64,000 bases of DNA from Alphaproteobacteria bacterium (GCA_018827375.1 JAHJYW010000048.1:62001-126000), one strand, 5' to 3'; positions 34,926-45,866 are shown, counted from the stretch's first letter. The notes: generated from the letters alone by a model not told the origin. Made by a program: numbers and translations.

Positions 34926-34982
34926 TAGGTGCCGTCTAGCGAAGCGGGGGGCGGGGGACTAGGTGCCTGTTACATCTTGTAA
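34926..34982. promoter_or_regulatory. Candidate HxlR operator region
   Basis: The divergent gap holds a direct repeat, TAGGTGCC (34926-34933 and 34960-34967), followed by a perfect dyad, TTACA-TCT-TGTAA (34970-34982). The dyad lies 17 bp before the reductase ATG. Confidence 0.4.
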
Positions 34983-34998
34983 TGACAGGAGAGACCCC

Positions 34999-36064
34999 AT
35001 GACCAAGACAGCACTTGTTGTCGGCGCGACCGGCATCCAAGGCAGCGCCATTGCCGCCAGACTTGTAAAAGACGGCTGGCACGTGCTCGGGCTTGCACGG
35101 TCCCCGCAGGAACAGGCGGGTGTCACGCCTGTCGCTGCCGACCTGCTTGATTCCATTGCGCTTGCGCAAGCGCTTGAGGGGCTGAAGCCAACCCATGTTT
35201 TCCTGACGACGTGGCTGCGTCAGGCTACCGAGGCGGAGAATATCCGCGTCAACGGGACGATGGTTCGCAACCTGCTGGACGCTGTCCGCCCGGCTGGGAG
35301 CGTGGAGCATGTGGCGCTCGTAACAGGCCTAAAGCACTATCTCGGCCCATTTGAGGCCTACGGCAAAGGCAGTCTGCCAAAAACGCCGTTCCGAGAAAAC
35401 CAGGGCCGGATGGACGTTGAAAACTTCTATTACGCACAGGAGGACGAGGTGTTTGCTGCCCGCCCGGGACGGTTTCACCTACAGTATCCACCGCCCGCAC
35501 ACGGTCATCGGCAAGGCTGTCGGCAATGCAATGAACATGGGCACCACGCTCGCCGTCTATGCAGAACTCTGCAAGGCCACCGGGCGAGCCTTCCTTTTTC
35601 CTGGGTCGCAGGTGCAGTGGGGCTCGCTCACAGACATGACCGATGCGCGCCAACTGGCAGACCAGGTGATCTGGGCCGCGACCACTCCGGCTGCACGCAA
35701 CGAAGACTTCAACATCGTCAATGGTGACGTTTTCCGCTGGAACTGGATGTGGCACCGGATTGGTGACTATTTCGGTGTGGCGGTCGAGGATTTCGACGGT
35801 GTGGAACGCCCTCTCGAAGAACAGATGAAGGACGATGCGTCCGTCTGGGCTGAGATCGCCGTAAAACACGGGCTGGCTGAAAAAGACCTGTCGCGTCTCG
35901 CGTCGCCCTGGCACACGGATGCCGACCTGGGGCGCCCGATCGAAGTCGTGACAGACATGAGCAAGAGCCGGGCGCTGGGGTTCACCGGCTATATCGCCAC
36001 CGACAGGGCCTTCTTCGACCTGTTCGACAGGTTGCGGGCTGATGGCATCATTCCCAAGGCCTGA
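34999..36064 (+). pseudogene. PRISE/VEP1-like SDR reductase with a frameshift
   Basis: The family (progesterone 5-beta-reductase/iridoid synthase-like NADPH-dependent enone reductases) is clear in two frames. The first frame carries VVGATGIQGSAI, FLTTWLRQ, HVALVTGLKHYLGPFEAYG and NFYYAQEDEVFAA. The second carries GFTYSIHRPHTVIGKAVGNA, TDARQLADQVIWAATTPAAR and NGDVFRWNWMW. Between 35455 and 35467 one extra base (or two missing) breaks the frame just before the catalytic-domain SIHRPHT block. It is either a recent pseudogene or a sequence error. AGGAGA precedes the ATG at 34999. Confidence 0.88.
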
Positions 36065-36104
36065 CTGGCAGGACGGCGAGCTATTTCAGGCCGGGAGGCG
36101 TCGC

Positions 36105-37358
36105 CTACTCCGCGGGGGCAGGTATCGCGCCGCGGTTCTCGCGGACACCGCGCAGGAATGGCACGATCGCTATCATGGTCAGTACGGCCGCCAGAAGGAA
36201 GGCCGCGCCGCCGAAATGGACCGGCGCGTTTTCGCGGGTGAAGTAAAAAAGCGCGCCATTCATGGCCAGCGGCCCGATAATCATCGCAAGTGAGTTCAGG
36301 CTGGAGCTGGCGCCCTGCAGCTCGCCTTGCGCATTGCGCGGCGTAAGTGTCGACATCAGCGAGTTGATCGCCGGACCGGTCACGCCGCCGAGCGCGCCGA
36401 GCGGAATGATGGCGTAAACGATCCAGGCCTGCTCTGCGAATGCATAGGCAAACAGCGAGACGATGCTCACGCCCATGCCGAGCAGCGCGGTGCGTACCGT
36501 GCCAAGCCGTTTCAGGATCATGCCCATCAGGCCCGCCTGCACGACAGCGGCGCCGATACCGACCAGGCCAAGCGAGAAGCCGATTTCCTTCGGGCTCCAG
36601 TCGTAACGGATCTCGCCATGGACAGACCAGGTGCCGGGAAACACGGTATGCGCGAGGAAGAAGATGCCTGCGGCCACAAGAAACCAGGAAATTTGGGGCA
36701 GTTTCGAGAAGTGCTTAACCGCGCCGAACGGATTGGCGCGCTTGATGTCAAACGGGCGGCGGTCTTCAGGGGCCAGCGATTCCGGCAGTACGAAGAGGCC
36801 GTAGCAGAAGTTGACGGCTGCAAGGCCGGCTGCGGCAAAGAAGGGGGCGCGCGGGCTGATCTCGCCCAGGAAGCCGCCAATGACCGGGCCGAACACAAAG
36901 CCGAAACCAAACGCGGCGCCGATCATGCCGAACGCCTTGCCGCGATTTTCCGGCTCGGTGACGTCGGCAATATAGGCGTTGGCTGTGGAATAGGTCGCGC
37001 CGGAAATGCCGGACAGGGCGCGCCCGATGAAGAGCAGCCAGATCGACCCGGCAATGCCCATGATCAGGAAGTCCACCACCAGGGTGCCGATTGAGACCAG
37101 AAGCACAAGGCGCCGGCCATACCGGTCAGACAGGGCGCCAACGATTGGTCCGAAGATGAAATTCATCAGGGCGTAGGTCGCGGCCAGCGTTCCGAGCCAA
37201 AGCGTGGCGTCCTCGGGCGGGATATGCAGCATTTCCTGCACGAGACTCGGCACAACCGGGATGATCAGGCCAAAGCCGAGCATGTCGATGGCGACGGTGA
37301 CGAGGACGAAGAAAAACGCGTTCTTGCCGTGTTTCCGGGAGGCGGGATTGTCGGTCAT
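36105..37358 (-). CDS. MFS transporter, TCR/Tet-like
   Basis: A 417-residue major-facilitator protein with twelve predicted helices. Motif A appears as GALSDRYGRRLVLL, and the first helix DMLGFGLIIPVVPSLV and ATYSTANAYIADVTEPENRG are typical of the TetA-like drug:H+ antiporter branch. The substrate is unknown and homology to TetA does not show tetracycline export. The ATG at 37358 begins MTDNPASRKHGKNAFFF. The much longer open frame upstream to 38015 is antisense to the next gene. Confidence 0.9.
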   Translation of the reverse strand: MTDNPASRKHGKNAFFFVLVTVAIDMLGFGLIIPVVPSLVQEMLHIPPEDATLWLGTLAATYALMNFIFGPIVGALSDRYGRRLVLLVSIGTLVVDFLIMGIAGSIWLLFIGRALSGISGATYSTANAYIADVTEPENRGKAFGMIGAAFGFGFVFGPVIGGFLGEISPRAPFFAAAGLAAVNFCYGLFVLPESLAPEDRRPFDIKRANPFGAVKHFSKLPQISWFLVAAGIFFLAHTVFPGTWSVHGEIRYDWSPKEIGFSLGLVGIGAAVVQAGLMGMILKRLGTVRTALLGMGVSIVSLFAYAFAEQAWIVYAIIPLGALGGVTGPAINSLMSTLTPRNAQGELQGASSSLNSLAMIIGPLAMNGALFYFTRENAPVHFGGAAFLLAAVLTMIAIVPFLRGVRENRGAIPAPAE

Positions 37359-37584
37359 GTTCACGCTTTGGGCGGGAATGGCCCAAAGGTCAATCGCTGT
37401 GAAATGGGATCGTGACATGACCAGCATTCGCCGTGCGGAAGACGGGCTTCGGGGACTTCCGACCCGGCACCTGGCTGCGCATGAATGAATGCGGCGCGCC
37501 CTATTTCCCGACGAGTGACTTTTATGAAACGGACGCGCGCCGAGATTCATACTAACTGGGCACCGAACCAAGAAAGACGAGCTG

Positions 37585-38673
37585 ATGAAGCTGAACGCAA
37601 AGGCATTCTGCGCTGCCATTCTCGTCACCTGCCTAGCCGGTGGGGTGTCCGCGCGCGCGCAGATATCCCCGCCGGAAGTGGAAGGCGGCATCGTGGCGGT
37701 GATGCCTGTTGCCATCTCGCGCGAGGGATTCAGTGGGTGCTGCCTTACCCGGTTTAAGGTCGGTCGTTCGGGCAAGCCAAAGGATATCTCGGCTGATTGC
37801 ACCACGCCGATACTCAGGGATGCTGCTGTGGAGGCTATCCGGTCGACCCGGTTCAACCCCTCCAAACTGTTGGGTATCGCCGTGAATTCGCCGGTCCAGT
37901 CGCAGCTGGTGGCGTTCGAGCAGGCGGGTGAAGATGGCATTTGCCGGGCGGGCGATGACGCCTGGGCGGCGCTAGCCGATCTGTCCGAAGAGGCTTTTCC
38001 CTTCCTCTCAGTCAATATGGCGACGATGGCGCCCTATGCCGATGCGGCAGAGCAGGGTGTGGGCATTGCGCGAGGCTGGGCGGATTATTACACAGTGCTC
38101 GACTTTGTGACGCCTTGCGGCCCGAGCCCCGCCTACAAGCCGCCCGTGAGCCAGTCGAAAACGATCAACACGATGGGCTGGGATGCGTTGCGGCAGACGG
38201 GGGCGGCGTTTGAAAAAGTATTCGCCTGGATGAATTGCCGGGACGATATGCTCGCGGCCTATGGCGCGCAGGCGGCTGAGTGGCACGCGGCCCATGATTC
38301 CACGCCGCCGGACGCAATGGAGCATTGGGTGGGGGGCGTCATGGACAAGCAGATCCGAGCGGAGCGCGGACGCTATGATGTCGACCGCCAGCAGATGATT
38401 GCCTATGGCGGCCAGATCGTGCGACGCGAACAGGCGCTGCGTCAGCGTGATGCCGCGCGGGAGGATGATGCATCGTCGGCTACCACACTACGGCAACAGC
38501 GCCGGGAAGTCGTGCCGACCTATCGTGCCCCGCAGACGCTGCGGCGTGAGTGGACGGCGGCAGACCAGTTCTTCTATGAGCGTGGGCCGGGCGCGTATCA
38601 GGCGTGTCTCGACAATGCCGCCACTTATGGTGCGCGACAGGCCTGCCTTAGCGCATTGCATGGCAGCGAATAG
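37585..38673 (+). CDS. Exported protein with a TonB-C-like domain
   Basis: A 362-residue protein with a Sec signal peptide (ending SARAQ). Next comes a TonB C-terminal-like module at about 40-110: CCLTRFKVGRSGKPKDISADC and AAVEAIRSTRFNPSKL. The rest is helical and Cys-containing without a recognised domain. The TonB-C-like module appears periplasmic and unanchored, so this is unlikely to be a true energy transducer. It begins 226 bp from the divergent MFS gene and ends 42 bp before the GNAT gene. Confidence 0.75.
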   Translation: MKLNAKAFCAAILVTCLAGGVSARAQISPPEVEGGIVAVMPVAISREGFSGCCLTRFKVGRSGKPKDISADCTTPILRDAAVEAIRSTRFNPSKLLGIAVNSPVQSQLVAFEQAGEDGICRAGDDAWAALADLSEEAFPFLSVNMATMAPYADAAEQGVGIARGWADYYTVLDFVTPCGPSPAYKPPVSQSKTINTMGWDALRQTGAAFEKVFAWMNCRDDMLAAYGAQAAEWHAAHDSTPPDAMEHWVGGVMDKQIRAERGRYDVDRQQMIAYGGQIVRREQALRQRDAAREDDASSATTLRQQRREVVPTYRAPQTLRREWTAADQFFYERGPGAYQACLDNAATYGARQACLSALHGSE

Positions 38674-38715
38674 ACGATGGCGGACACGATACCGGTCACC
38701 CGTATGGAGGTCTCT

Positions 38716-39297
38716 ATGAGCCGGATCGCTGCGATCCTGGACGCGGTTCGCAGCGTGACCCATCTGGGCGAAGGGCCGGGGGCTTCACGCCTTGCCCGTG
38801 CCGGAGACGCGCCTGCGCTGCTGGCCTTCCTGTCGGACCCTGCTGTCCATGCCCCGATCTACACATTGCCAAGGCCGCTGACCGAGGCCAGCGTGGCAGC
38901 GTTCATCACGGATCATCTTGCCCAAAGGGCCGAGGGCGAGGGTCTGCTCTTCGTGCGCGAGGATGGCGCAGGGACCATCGTCGGCTATAGCGATATCCAG
39001 ATCTGGCCGCACTGGGCGGCGGGGGAGCTGGGCGGGGCGTTACATCCCTCGCTTCATAATCAGGGCAGGGGAACGGCAGGCGCGGGCATGAGTTTCGCCT
39101 GGATGTTCAGGGCGCTGCACCTTGATGTCATTTGCGAAACAGCAAGCCCGGAGAACGTACCCACGCACCGCCTGCTTGACGGGCTCGGCTTTGAGCGCAA
39201 GGGCGAGGTGACGAGTACGCGGACGGATGGCACGACGCGGGCGTCGCTGGTCTGGGAAGTCACACGCATCGATTGGTTCGCCCGGCACACGGACTGA
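38716..39297 (+). CDS. GNAT-family N-acetyltransferase (RimJ/RimL type)
   Basis: A 193-residue acetyltransferase of the Acetyltransf_3 group. IVGYSDIQIWPHW, ELGGALHPSLHNQGRGTAGA with the CoA-binding NQGRGTAG loop, and ETASPENVPTHRLLDGLGF with the terminal KRGE-like strand are all present. The ATG at 38716 has GGAGG five bases upstream; an ATG at 38677 is possible but lacks a site. The substrate is unknown. Confidence 0.85.
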   Translation: MSRIAAILDAVRSVTHLGEGPGASRLARAGDAPALLAFLSDPAVHAPIYTLPRPLTEASVAAFITDHLAQRAEGEGLLFVREDGAGTIVGYSDIQIWPHWAAGELGGALHPSLHNQGRGTAGAGMSFAWMFRALHLDVICETASPENVPTHRLLDGLGFERKGEVTSTRTDGTTRASLVWEVTRIDWFARHTD

Positions 39298-39300
39298 CGC

Positions 39301-40077
39301 CTAGAACGCGCCGTGGCGGCCCTTGCCCTTGGTGAAGGCGGTTGCGCCTTTCAGTGTCTCGCCTGACTTCAGCACATCGAGCCCGCCTGCGACTTCCGCC
39401 TTGAGGGCCGTGTCCATGTCGAGGCTCCACTGACGCATGGCGGATAGCCGGTCGGTACGCATGCAGGTTTGCGGGAAGGCGGCGATGTCATTGGCGAGCT
39501 GGAGCGCGCGGTCAAGGGCATGCCCTGCCGGTGCGGCATAATTCGCAAGCCCGATGGCGAGTGCCTCGTCGGGGCCGACTTCGCGGCCGGTGAGGATGAG
39601 ATCTGTCGCCCGGGAGGCGCCGATCAGGCGCGGCAGGCGGATCGTGCCTCCATCTATGAGCGGCACACCGAAGCGGCGGCAAAAGACGCCGAAGCGGGCG
39701 GTATCAGACACGACGCGCAGGTCGCACCAGAGGGCGAGTTCCATGCCGCCCGCCACGGCATAGCCCTCGATCGCGGCAATGACGGGCTTTGAAAGTTCAA
39801 GACGTGTTGGCCCCATTGGTCCCATGTCACCATCGGGCCGCACAGGATTGCCCTTGCCGGCGGCGACGGCCTGAAGGTCAGCGCCTGCGCAGAAATTACC
39901 GCCTGTGCCCGTGAGGATCGTGACGGACAGCGCGTCATCAGCGTCGAAAGCCTTGAAAACATCGTAAAGGGCCAGCGCCGCCTCCCGGTCCACGGCATTG
40001 CGCCGGGTCGGTCGGTTGATCGTGACGATCAGGATGTTGCCATCCTGGCGCGTTAGGACAGGGTCCTCACCGCTCAT
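39301..40077 (-). CDS. Enoyl-CoA hydratase/isomerase (crotonase) family protein
   Basis: A 258-residue crotonase-fold enzyme acting on acyl-CoA. The oxyanion strands are TGTGGNFCAGADL and IEGYAVAGGMELALWCDLRV. The catalytic Glu of AGGMELA is kept, while the position of the second catalytic Glu reads FGVPLIDGG, as in many crotonases of unclear specificity. It follows the alpha/beta hydrolase gene with a 4-bp overlap, so the two form an operon. Confidence 0.9.
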   Translation of the reverse strand: MSGEDPVLTRQDGNILIVTINRPTRRNAVDREAALALYDVFKAFDADDALSVTILTGTGGNFCAGADLQAVAAGKGNPVRPDGDMGPMGPTRLELSKPVIAAIEGYAVAGGMELALWCDLRVVSDTARFGVFCRRFGVPLIDGGTIRLPRLIGASRATDLILTGREVGPDEALAIGLANYAAPAGHALDRALQLANDIAAFPQTCMRTDRLSAMRQWSLDMDTALKAEVAGGLDVLKSGETLKGATAFTKGKGRHGAF

Positions 40078-41000
40078 CGGGACATGTTCGCACGGGTCGC
40101 CTCCGGCGCGTTGCGGGCGAGGAAGGGCACGATCCGGTTCAGCAGGGTTGGCACGATCTTCTCAGGCATGTCATGGCCCCATTTGTCGATCACGTCGATT
40201 TCCGCGCTGGGGATGCGCTCGGCAATGTCGCGGCCGGCGTCTGGCTTGATCAGCGGATCGGCGGCGCCATGCAGCACGAGTGTGGGGATGGTGACCCCGA
40301 CGAGACGCTCATGCCAGCGCGGCTGGGCGAGAATGGCGGCATATTGGCGGGCCACACCCAGCGGGCGATCAGAACGGTTAAAATCGGCGATGGACTGCGC
40401 ACGCACATCCATGTCGCTGCTGCGCAGCTCCGGCGCCGAGCCGATGGCATGACGCGATTTGACGGAGAGTTCGGCGATGGCCTCGGCCGTGCGCACATCG
40501 GGCACGGCGGTGAGCGCGGCCTGCGCGGCCGGATCCGACTGCGGCAGGCCAGGCGCGCCGGAGGTCGTCATGACGGGGATTAGCGTGCGCACTTGGGCCG
40601 GATGGTTCAGCGCCATCAGCTGAACGATCATGCCGCCCATGGAGACGCCCAGTACATCTGCCTGACTGGCGCCCAGCGCCGTGATCAGTGCAGCAGCGTC
40701 GGCGGCCATGTCGTCCAGCACATAGGGCACCATGTCGCCGGTCGGCTTACCCTCGGCGGCGGCCTTGACGATGTCGCGCGGAGAAGCGGGGACCTTGCCG
40801 GTGAATTCGGTTGAGAGTCCGATGTCGCGATTATCGAAAGTAATGACGTAGCGGCCTGCATCGGCCAGGCCGCGCTTCAGACTTTCAGGCCACCGGGTCA
40901 GCTGACCGGAAAAGCCCGAGACGAGCAACATCATCGGGTCATTCGATGACCCGGTCGTCTCATATTCGATCTCGATACCATTTGCCTTGATGCGCGCCAT
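40074..41000 (-). CDS. Alpha/beta-hydrolase fold protein
   Basis: A 308-residue hydrolase. The nucleophile elbow is GVSMGGM (LGVSMGGMIVQLMA), the acid is in HGAADPLIKPD and the His in DKWGHDMPE. Fast-moving hits in this family are esterases or 3-oxoadipate enol-lactonase relatives, and the substrate is not deducible. It begins the two-gene unit with the crotonase gene, suggesting a CoA-thioester or ester catabolic step. Confidence 0.88.
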   Translation of the reverse strand: MARIKANGIEIEYETTGSSNDPMMLLVSGFSGQLTRWPESLKRGLADAGRYVITFDNRDIGLSTEFTGKVPASPRDIVKAAAEGKPTGDMVPYVLDDMAADAAALITALGASQADVLGVSMGGMIVQLMALNHPAQVRTLIPVMTTSGAPGLPQSDPAAQAALTAVPDVRTAEAIAELSVKSRHAIGSAPELRSSDMDVRAQSIADFNRSDRPLGVARQYAAILAQPRWHERLVGVTIPTLVLHGAADPLIKPDAGRDIAERIPSAEIDVIDKWGHDMPEKIVPTLLNRIVPFLARNAPEATRANMSR

Positions 41001-41067
41001 TTGGGGCCTCCCTTATTCTGCTTCTTGTTTTCGCAGATTAGAGGCCATGACGTGGGGTCTGTAAATG

Positions 41068-42249
<1,182 letters not shown>

Positions 42250-42373
42250 ATCGGCGTCTTTCCTGTCGTCTTTGGCAAAAGATAACCTGCCTTGGGCGCC
42301 ATGTCCAAGCTGACGCAGCGAAAAGGGCGCCCGGTCATGTCCGGTTCACGCCTGAGGGCCTAGAAGATGGCCC

Positions 42374-43120
42374 ATGTTGAGGGCTTTTCTGATCCTGTGT
42401 GCCGGTTTTTCACTTGGCCTGACGGCGGGCGCTGATACGTCCCCCTGCGCCGAACCCAGCGAGCAATCCTGCATGTTCGAGGCAATCTGGGACGCCGCCG
42501 CGCCGCTGCCACCGGAGAAAAAGGCACGAATCCAGCCCTTTTTCCTCGAAACGGTCGGGAAGGCGGGCGATTCCGCCCTTTTGCGGGCGTGGCAGACGCG
42601 TCTCGGTGCCGCCGCCAGCCATCGCAGCCCTTCAATCGATTATACCGCCGATCAGGCTAGCGTTGTGGTGGCCGCGAGTGGTTGGGACGGGTTTGAACAG
42701 CTCGCCAGGGCCGGAGCGGTGCCGTTCAATACTGGGCGGCCGGAAATCATGGCTGCCGGTGTGCGCCTTGCGCCAGACGCCGCCACAAAACGCCGCCTGA
42801 CCGAGGCCATGTTCGACCTGGCGCATACAAAGGCCACACGCGGCGGCATGGGCGACAATTTCGAGAAATCCGATTTTGGCCATGCCCTGGCCGAGCTGTC
42901 GATGCAGGCCTGTGATCTGAATGGATTTGACCGGGCCGTGACGATGACAGCGGCGCCTGACAGCCTGCGCTATGCGCTGTGGCGTACGCGGATCACGGGC
43001 CATGCCGGTGTGCTCGCCACGCGCATCAGAAATGAGGCGTCGGCGGATGATACCCGTCACGTGCGTGGGGCGTTGGAGGGGTATGCGCCCGTGGTCTCCA
43101 TAGGTTATTGCGCGCGGTAG
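42374..43120 (+). CDS. Exported protein of unknown function
   Basis: A 248-residue protein with a signal peptide (LILCAGFSLGLTAGA) and a mostly helical mature part with five cysteines, two near the start (SPCAEPSEQSCMF) and one at the C-terminus (GYCAR). I do not recognise the family. It is divergent from the VWA gene and ends 20 bp before the MscS gene. Confidence 0.65.
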   Translation: MLRAFLILCAGFSLGLTAGADTSPCAEPSEQSCMFEAIWDAAAPLPPEKKARIQPFFLETVGKAGDSALLRAWQTRLGAAASHRSPSIDYTADQASVVVAASGWDGFEQLARAGAVPFNTGRPEIMAAGVRLAPDAATKRRLTEAMFDLAHTKATRGGMGDNFEKSDFGHALAELSMQACDLNGFDRAVTMTAAPDSLRYALWRTRITGHAGVLATRIRNEASADDTRHVRGALEGYAPVVSIGYCAR

Positions 43121-43140
43121 ACTGAACAAATCTTTGGTTC

Positions 43141-44073
43141 ATGCGTAGAGCGCGCATGGAACTTACACCCCTGACCGATCTTCGCGAGTCTCTCGACGGT
43201 ATGGCTACCGGATTTTTCAAGAGCCTTCCAAACCTCGTCCTAGCCATCTTTGTGCTCTTCGCCATCATGCTGGTGGCGCGTATTGTCCGGGCTGTTCTGT
43301 CTGCGGCGATGAAGAAGGCGAATGTTCGCGAGGCCTTGCGAACGCTGGCCCAGAACCTGATCGGGATTGCGGCCTGGATCATCGGGGTGGCGATTGCATT
43401 GACCGTGCTGCTGCCCTCCATTTCGCCGGGTGATATCATTGCCGGGCTCGGCCTCACCTCTGTGGCCATTGGTTTTGCCTTCAAGGACGTGTTCGAGAAC
43501 TTCCTTGCCGGCGTCATTATCCTCAGCCGCGAGAAAATGCGGATCGGCGACATGATTGAATGTGAAGACGTGTATGGCCGCGTCGAGAACATCCTGATCC
43601 GTGAGACGCATGTGCGCGAGACGGACGGCGAACTGGTGATCGTACCCAATTCCTTCCTTTTCAAGAACCCGGTGAGCATCGAGACGGATCATGCCCTGAA
43701 ACGTCAGGAACTTATTGTCGGTGTCGACTATGATGCCAGCATGCCAGAAGCCCGCGATGCCCTCAAAGGCGCGCTGGACGCGTGCGAATCCGTCAGTGCC
43801 GAGCGCGAATCCGAGGTTCAGTGCGTATCGTTTGGTGGTTCATCAATCGATTTCCGCCTGCTCTGGTGGGCGAAAAGCCAACCAGCTGACCAGCGCGGTT
43901 CCTATGACGAAGTGGCCTTTGCCGTGAAACAGGCACTGGACGACGCCAGCATCACCATCCCGTTCCCGCAATCGACCCTGTCATTCCGTCCGGAAGCCAT
44001 GCCCCTTCGGCTGCGAGATTCCGGCAAGTCGGACACAGATTCGCCTGAGTCCGGCGACACGAAGGGTGGCTAA
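43141..44073 (+). CDS. mscS: MscS-family mechanosensitive channel
   Basis: A 310-residue small-conductance channel that releases solutes on hypo-osmotic shock. Two or three N-terminal membrane helices end in the pore helix GLGLTSVAIGFAFKDVFENF. The MscS beta domain follows (FLAGVIILSREKMRIGDMIE, VRETDGELVIVPNSFLFKNPV) with a cytoplasmic alpha/beta domain. The start may be 43141 or the next ATG at 43156. A short hydrophilic acidic tail ends the protein. Confidence 0.92.
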   Translation: MRRARMELTPLTDLRESLDGMATGFFKSLPNLVLAIFVLFAIMLVARIVRAVLSAAMKKANVREALRTLAQNLIGIAAWIIGVAIALTVLLPSISPGDIIAGLGLTSVAIGFAFKDVFENFLAGVIILSREKMRIGDMIECEDVYGRVENILIRETHVRETDGELVIVPNSFLFKNPVSIETDHALKRQELIVGVDYDASMPEARDALKGALDACESVSAERESEVQCVSFGGSSIDFRLLWWAKSQPADQRGSYDEVAFAVKQALDDASITIPFPQSTLSFRPEAMPLRLRDSGKSDTDSPESGDTKGG

Positions 44074-44133
44074 CGTCGCGGCCTGTCCGGCAAGGCCTTG
44101 CGTCGCCATTGAACAAGTCCATAAAGTGCACCG

Positions 44134-44907
44134 ATGACCGAATTTGACAACGACATGGCCGATCCGGACGGCGATCCGCCTGAAGCCATATGCGGCAGCA
44201 AGGAAGTGGGCGCGCTTGCGCACCTCTATCGCGCCGAAGTTTATCGCTCCACCGTGTGGCGCCAGCGCCTTGACCAGACGACGAACTGGGCCGTGATCTC
44301 GACAGGTATCGGCCTTTCCGTATCTTTTGCCAGCGCGCAGGCTTCGCCTTTTCCCATTGTTCTGGTCGGCGCGCTCTGCATCGTGTTCCTGACGCTGGAA
44401 TCGCGGCGCTATCGTTTCTTCTATGTCTGGCGCTTCCGGGCGCGGGTGCTGGAAATTGCCTTCTACGTGCCGATGCTGCGCGGGGAGGGGGCCCGTATCC
44501 CGCTCGACCGAGGCACGGCCCTGTCAGACGATTACGAGAAACCACAATACCGTATCTCCATGATCCGCGCGATTGGCCGACGGTTGCGCCGGAACTATGG
44601 CTGGCTGTTTGCCATTCTTGGCGCGGCCTATTTCGCCAAGATCGCGATCCACCCTACGGACGTGGAAACATGGTCGCAATTCATCCGCCGCGCGCACATC
44701 GGCCCGATACCGGGCCTGGTCGCGATTGGTGGCGGTCTGACCTTCCACGCGATCTGGATTGGCATTGCCGTGAAGACCTGGCTCGACGAACGCTATGACA
44801 AGTCCAAGATGGCCGACTTCCTGAAAAGCCGTCAGGACGTGAACACCAATGCCAATACGCTCGACCGCGAAGAAGCGCACACGAAGATGGATATTCTCGG
44901 TCGGTAG
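44134..44907 (+). CDS. DUF2270 integral membrane protein
   Basis: A 257-residue DUF2270 protein. The hallmarks are LAHLYRAEVYRSTVWRQRLD, TTNWAVISTGIG and ESRRYRFFYVWRFRARVLE, followed by two more membrane helices and an acidic tail. The function is unknown. It lies 60 bp after the MscS gene on the same strand and is followed by a strong two-way terminator. Confidence 0.88.
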   Translation: MTEFDNDMADPDGDPPEAICGSKEVGALAHLYRAEVYRSTVWRQRLDQTTNWAVISTGIGLSVSFASAQASPFPIVLVGALCIVFLTLESRRYRFFYVWRFRARVLEIAFYVPMLRGEGARIPLDRGTALSDDYEKPQYRISMIRAIGRRLRRNYGWLFAILGAAYFAKIAIHPTDVETWSQFIRRAHIGPIPGLVAIGGGLTFHAIWIGIAVKTWLDERYDKSKMADFLKSRQDVNTNANTLDREEAHTKMDILGR

Positions 44908-44935
44908 GGCGCCCTTCTGGATGCATGATGCAAAG

Positions 44936-44975
44936 AAAAAGGGCGGATCCCATGAGGATCCGCCCTTTTCTTTTA
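44936..44975. terminator. Bidirectional terminator between the DUF2270 and MoxR genes
   Basis: AAAAGGGCGGATCC (44937-44950) pairs perfectly with GGATCCGCCCTTTT (44956-44969) around a 5-nt loop, with A and T runs serving both converging transcripts. Confidence 0.92.
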
Positions 44976-44990
44976 CAGAGCAAACCGGGC

Positions 44991-45866
44991 TCAGCCAGCC
45001 GGGCCGCGACGTCCGCCACCCGGGCCGTCCTGACGGCGCGAGAGGAAGGCGAGACGTTCGAAGAGGGCGACGTCCTGTTCGTTCTTAAGCAGTGCACCAT
45101 GCAGTGGCGGCGTCAGCTTCTCCGGGTTCTGCTCGCGCAGCGTCTCGAGGTCGACATCCTCGTTCATCAGGAGCTTCAGCCAGTCCAGCAGTTCGCTGGT
45201 GGATGGCTTTTTCTTCACGCCCGGCAGTTCGCGCATTGCGTAGAACGTGGTGAGGGCATCGCCGACCAGCTTCTTCTTGATGTCCGGGAAGTGCACGTCG
45301 ATGATTTCGCGCATCGTTTCTTCGTCGGGGAACTTGATGAAGTGGAAGAAGCAGCGGCGCAGAAAGGCGTCCGGCAGTTCTTTCTCATTGTTCGATGTGA
45401 TGATCACGATTGGGCGCACTTTCGCCTTCACGACTTCGTTTGTCTCGTAGACGAAGAATTCCATGCGATCGAGTTCCTGCAGAAGGTCGTTCGGGAATTC
45501 GATGTCGGCCTTGTCGATCTCGTCGATCAGCAGGACAGGGCGCTTCTTGGCGGTGAACGCCTCCCAGAGCTTGCCCTTCTTGATGTAGTTCTTGACGTCC
45601 TTGGCGCGCTCTTCGCCCATCTGGCCATCGCGCAGACGGCTGACAGCGTCATATTCATAGAGGCCCTGATTGGCCTTGGTGGTCGACTTGATGTGCCATT
45701 CGATCAGTTCGCAGCCGAGCGACTTGGCCACTTCAATGGCCAGCACGGTCTTGCCGGTGCCCGGTTCGCCCTTGATCAGAAGCGGCCGCTCCAGCGCAAT
45801 GGCAGCATTGACGGCCACTTTCAGGTCTTCGGTGGCGACATAGTCCTTGGTGCCTTCAAAACGCAT
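44991..45866 (-). CDS. moxR: MoxR-family AAA+ ATPase
   Basis: A 291-residue AAA+ chaperone. Walker A is GEPGTGKT, Walker B is VLLIDEIDKAD, and sensor 1 lies in PIVIITSNNEKELPDAFLRR with the arginine finger region RRCFFHF. MoxR proteins act with VWA-domain partners to mature enzymes or membrane complexes. The CoxE-like VWA gene at 41068-42249 is on the same strand and probably its partner. The ATG at 45866 has GGAGG upstream. Confidence 0.93.
   Translation of the reverse strand: MRFEGTKDYVATEDLKVAVNAAIALERPLLIKGEPGTGKTVLAIEVAKSLGCELIEWHIKSTTKANQGLYEYDAVSRLRDGQMGEERAKDVKNYIKKGKLWEAFTAKKRPVLLIDEIDKADIEFPNDLLQELDRMEFFVYETNEVVKAKVRPIVIITSNNEKELPDAFLRRCFFHFIKFPDEETMREIIDVHFPDIKKKLVGDALTTFYAMRELPGVKKKPSTSELLDWLKLLMNEDVDLETLREQNPEKLTPPLHGALLKNEQDVALFERLAFLSRRQDGPGGGRRGPAG

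Noticed and set aside
37359-38015. A 219-codon N-terminal extension of the MFS transporter frame
   Set aside because: It is antisense to the exported TonB-C-like protein gene and is not membrane-like. The MFS begins at 37358.
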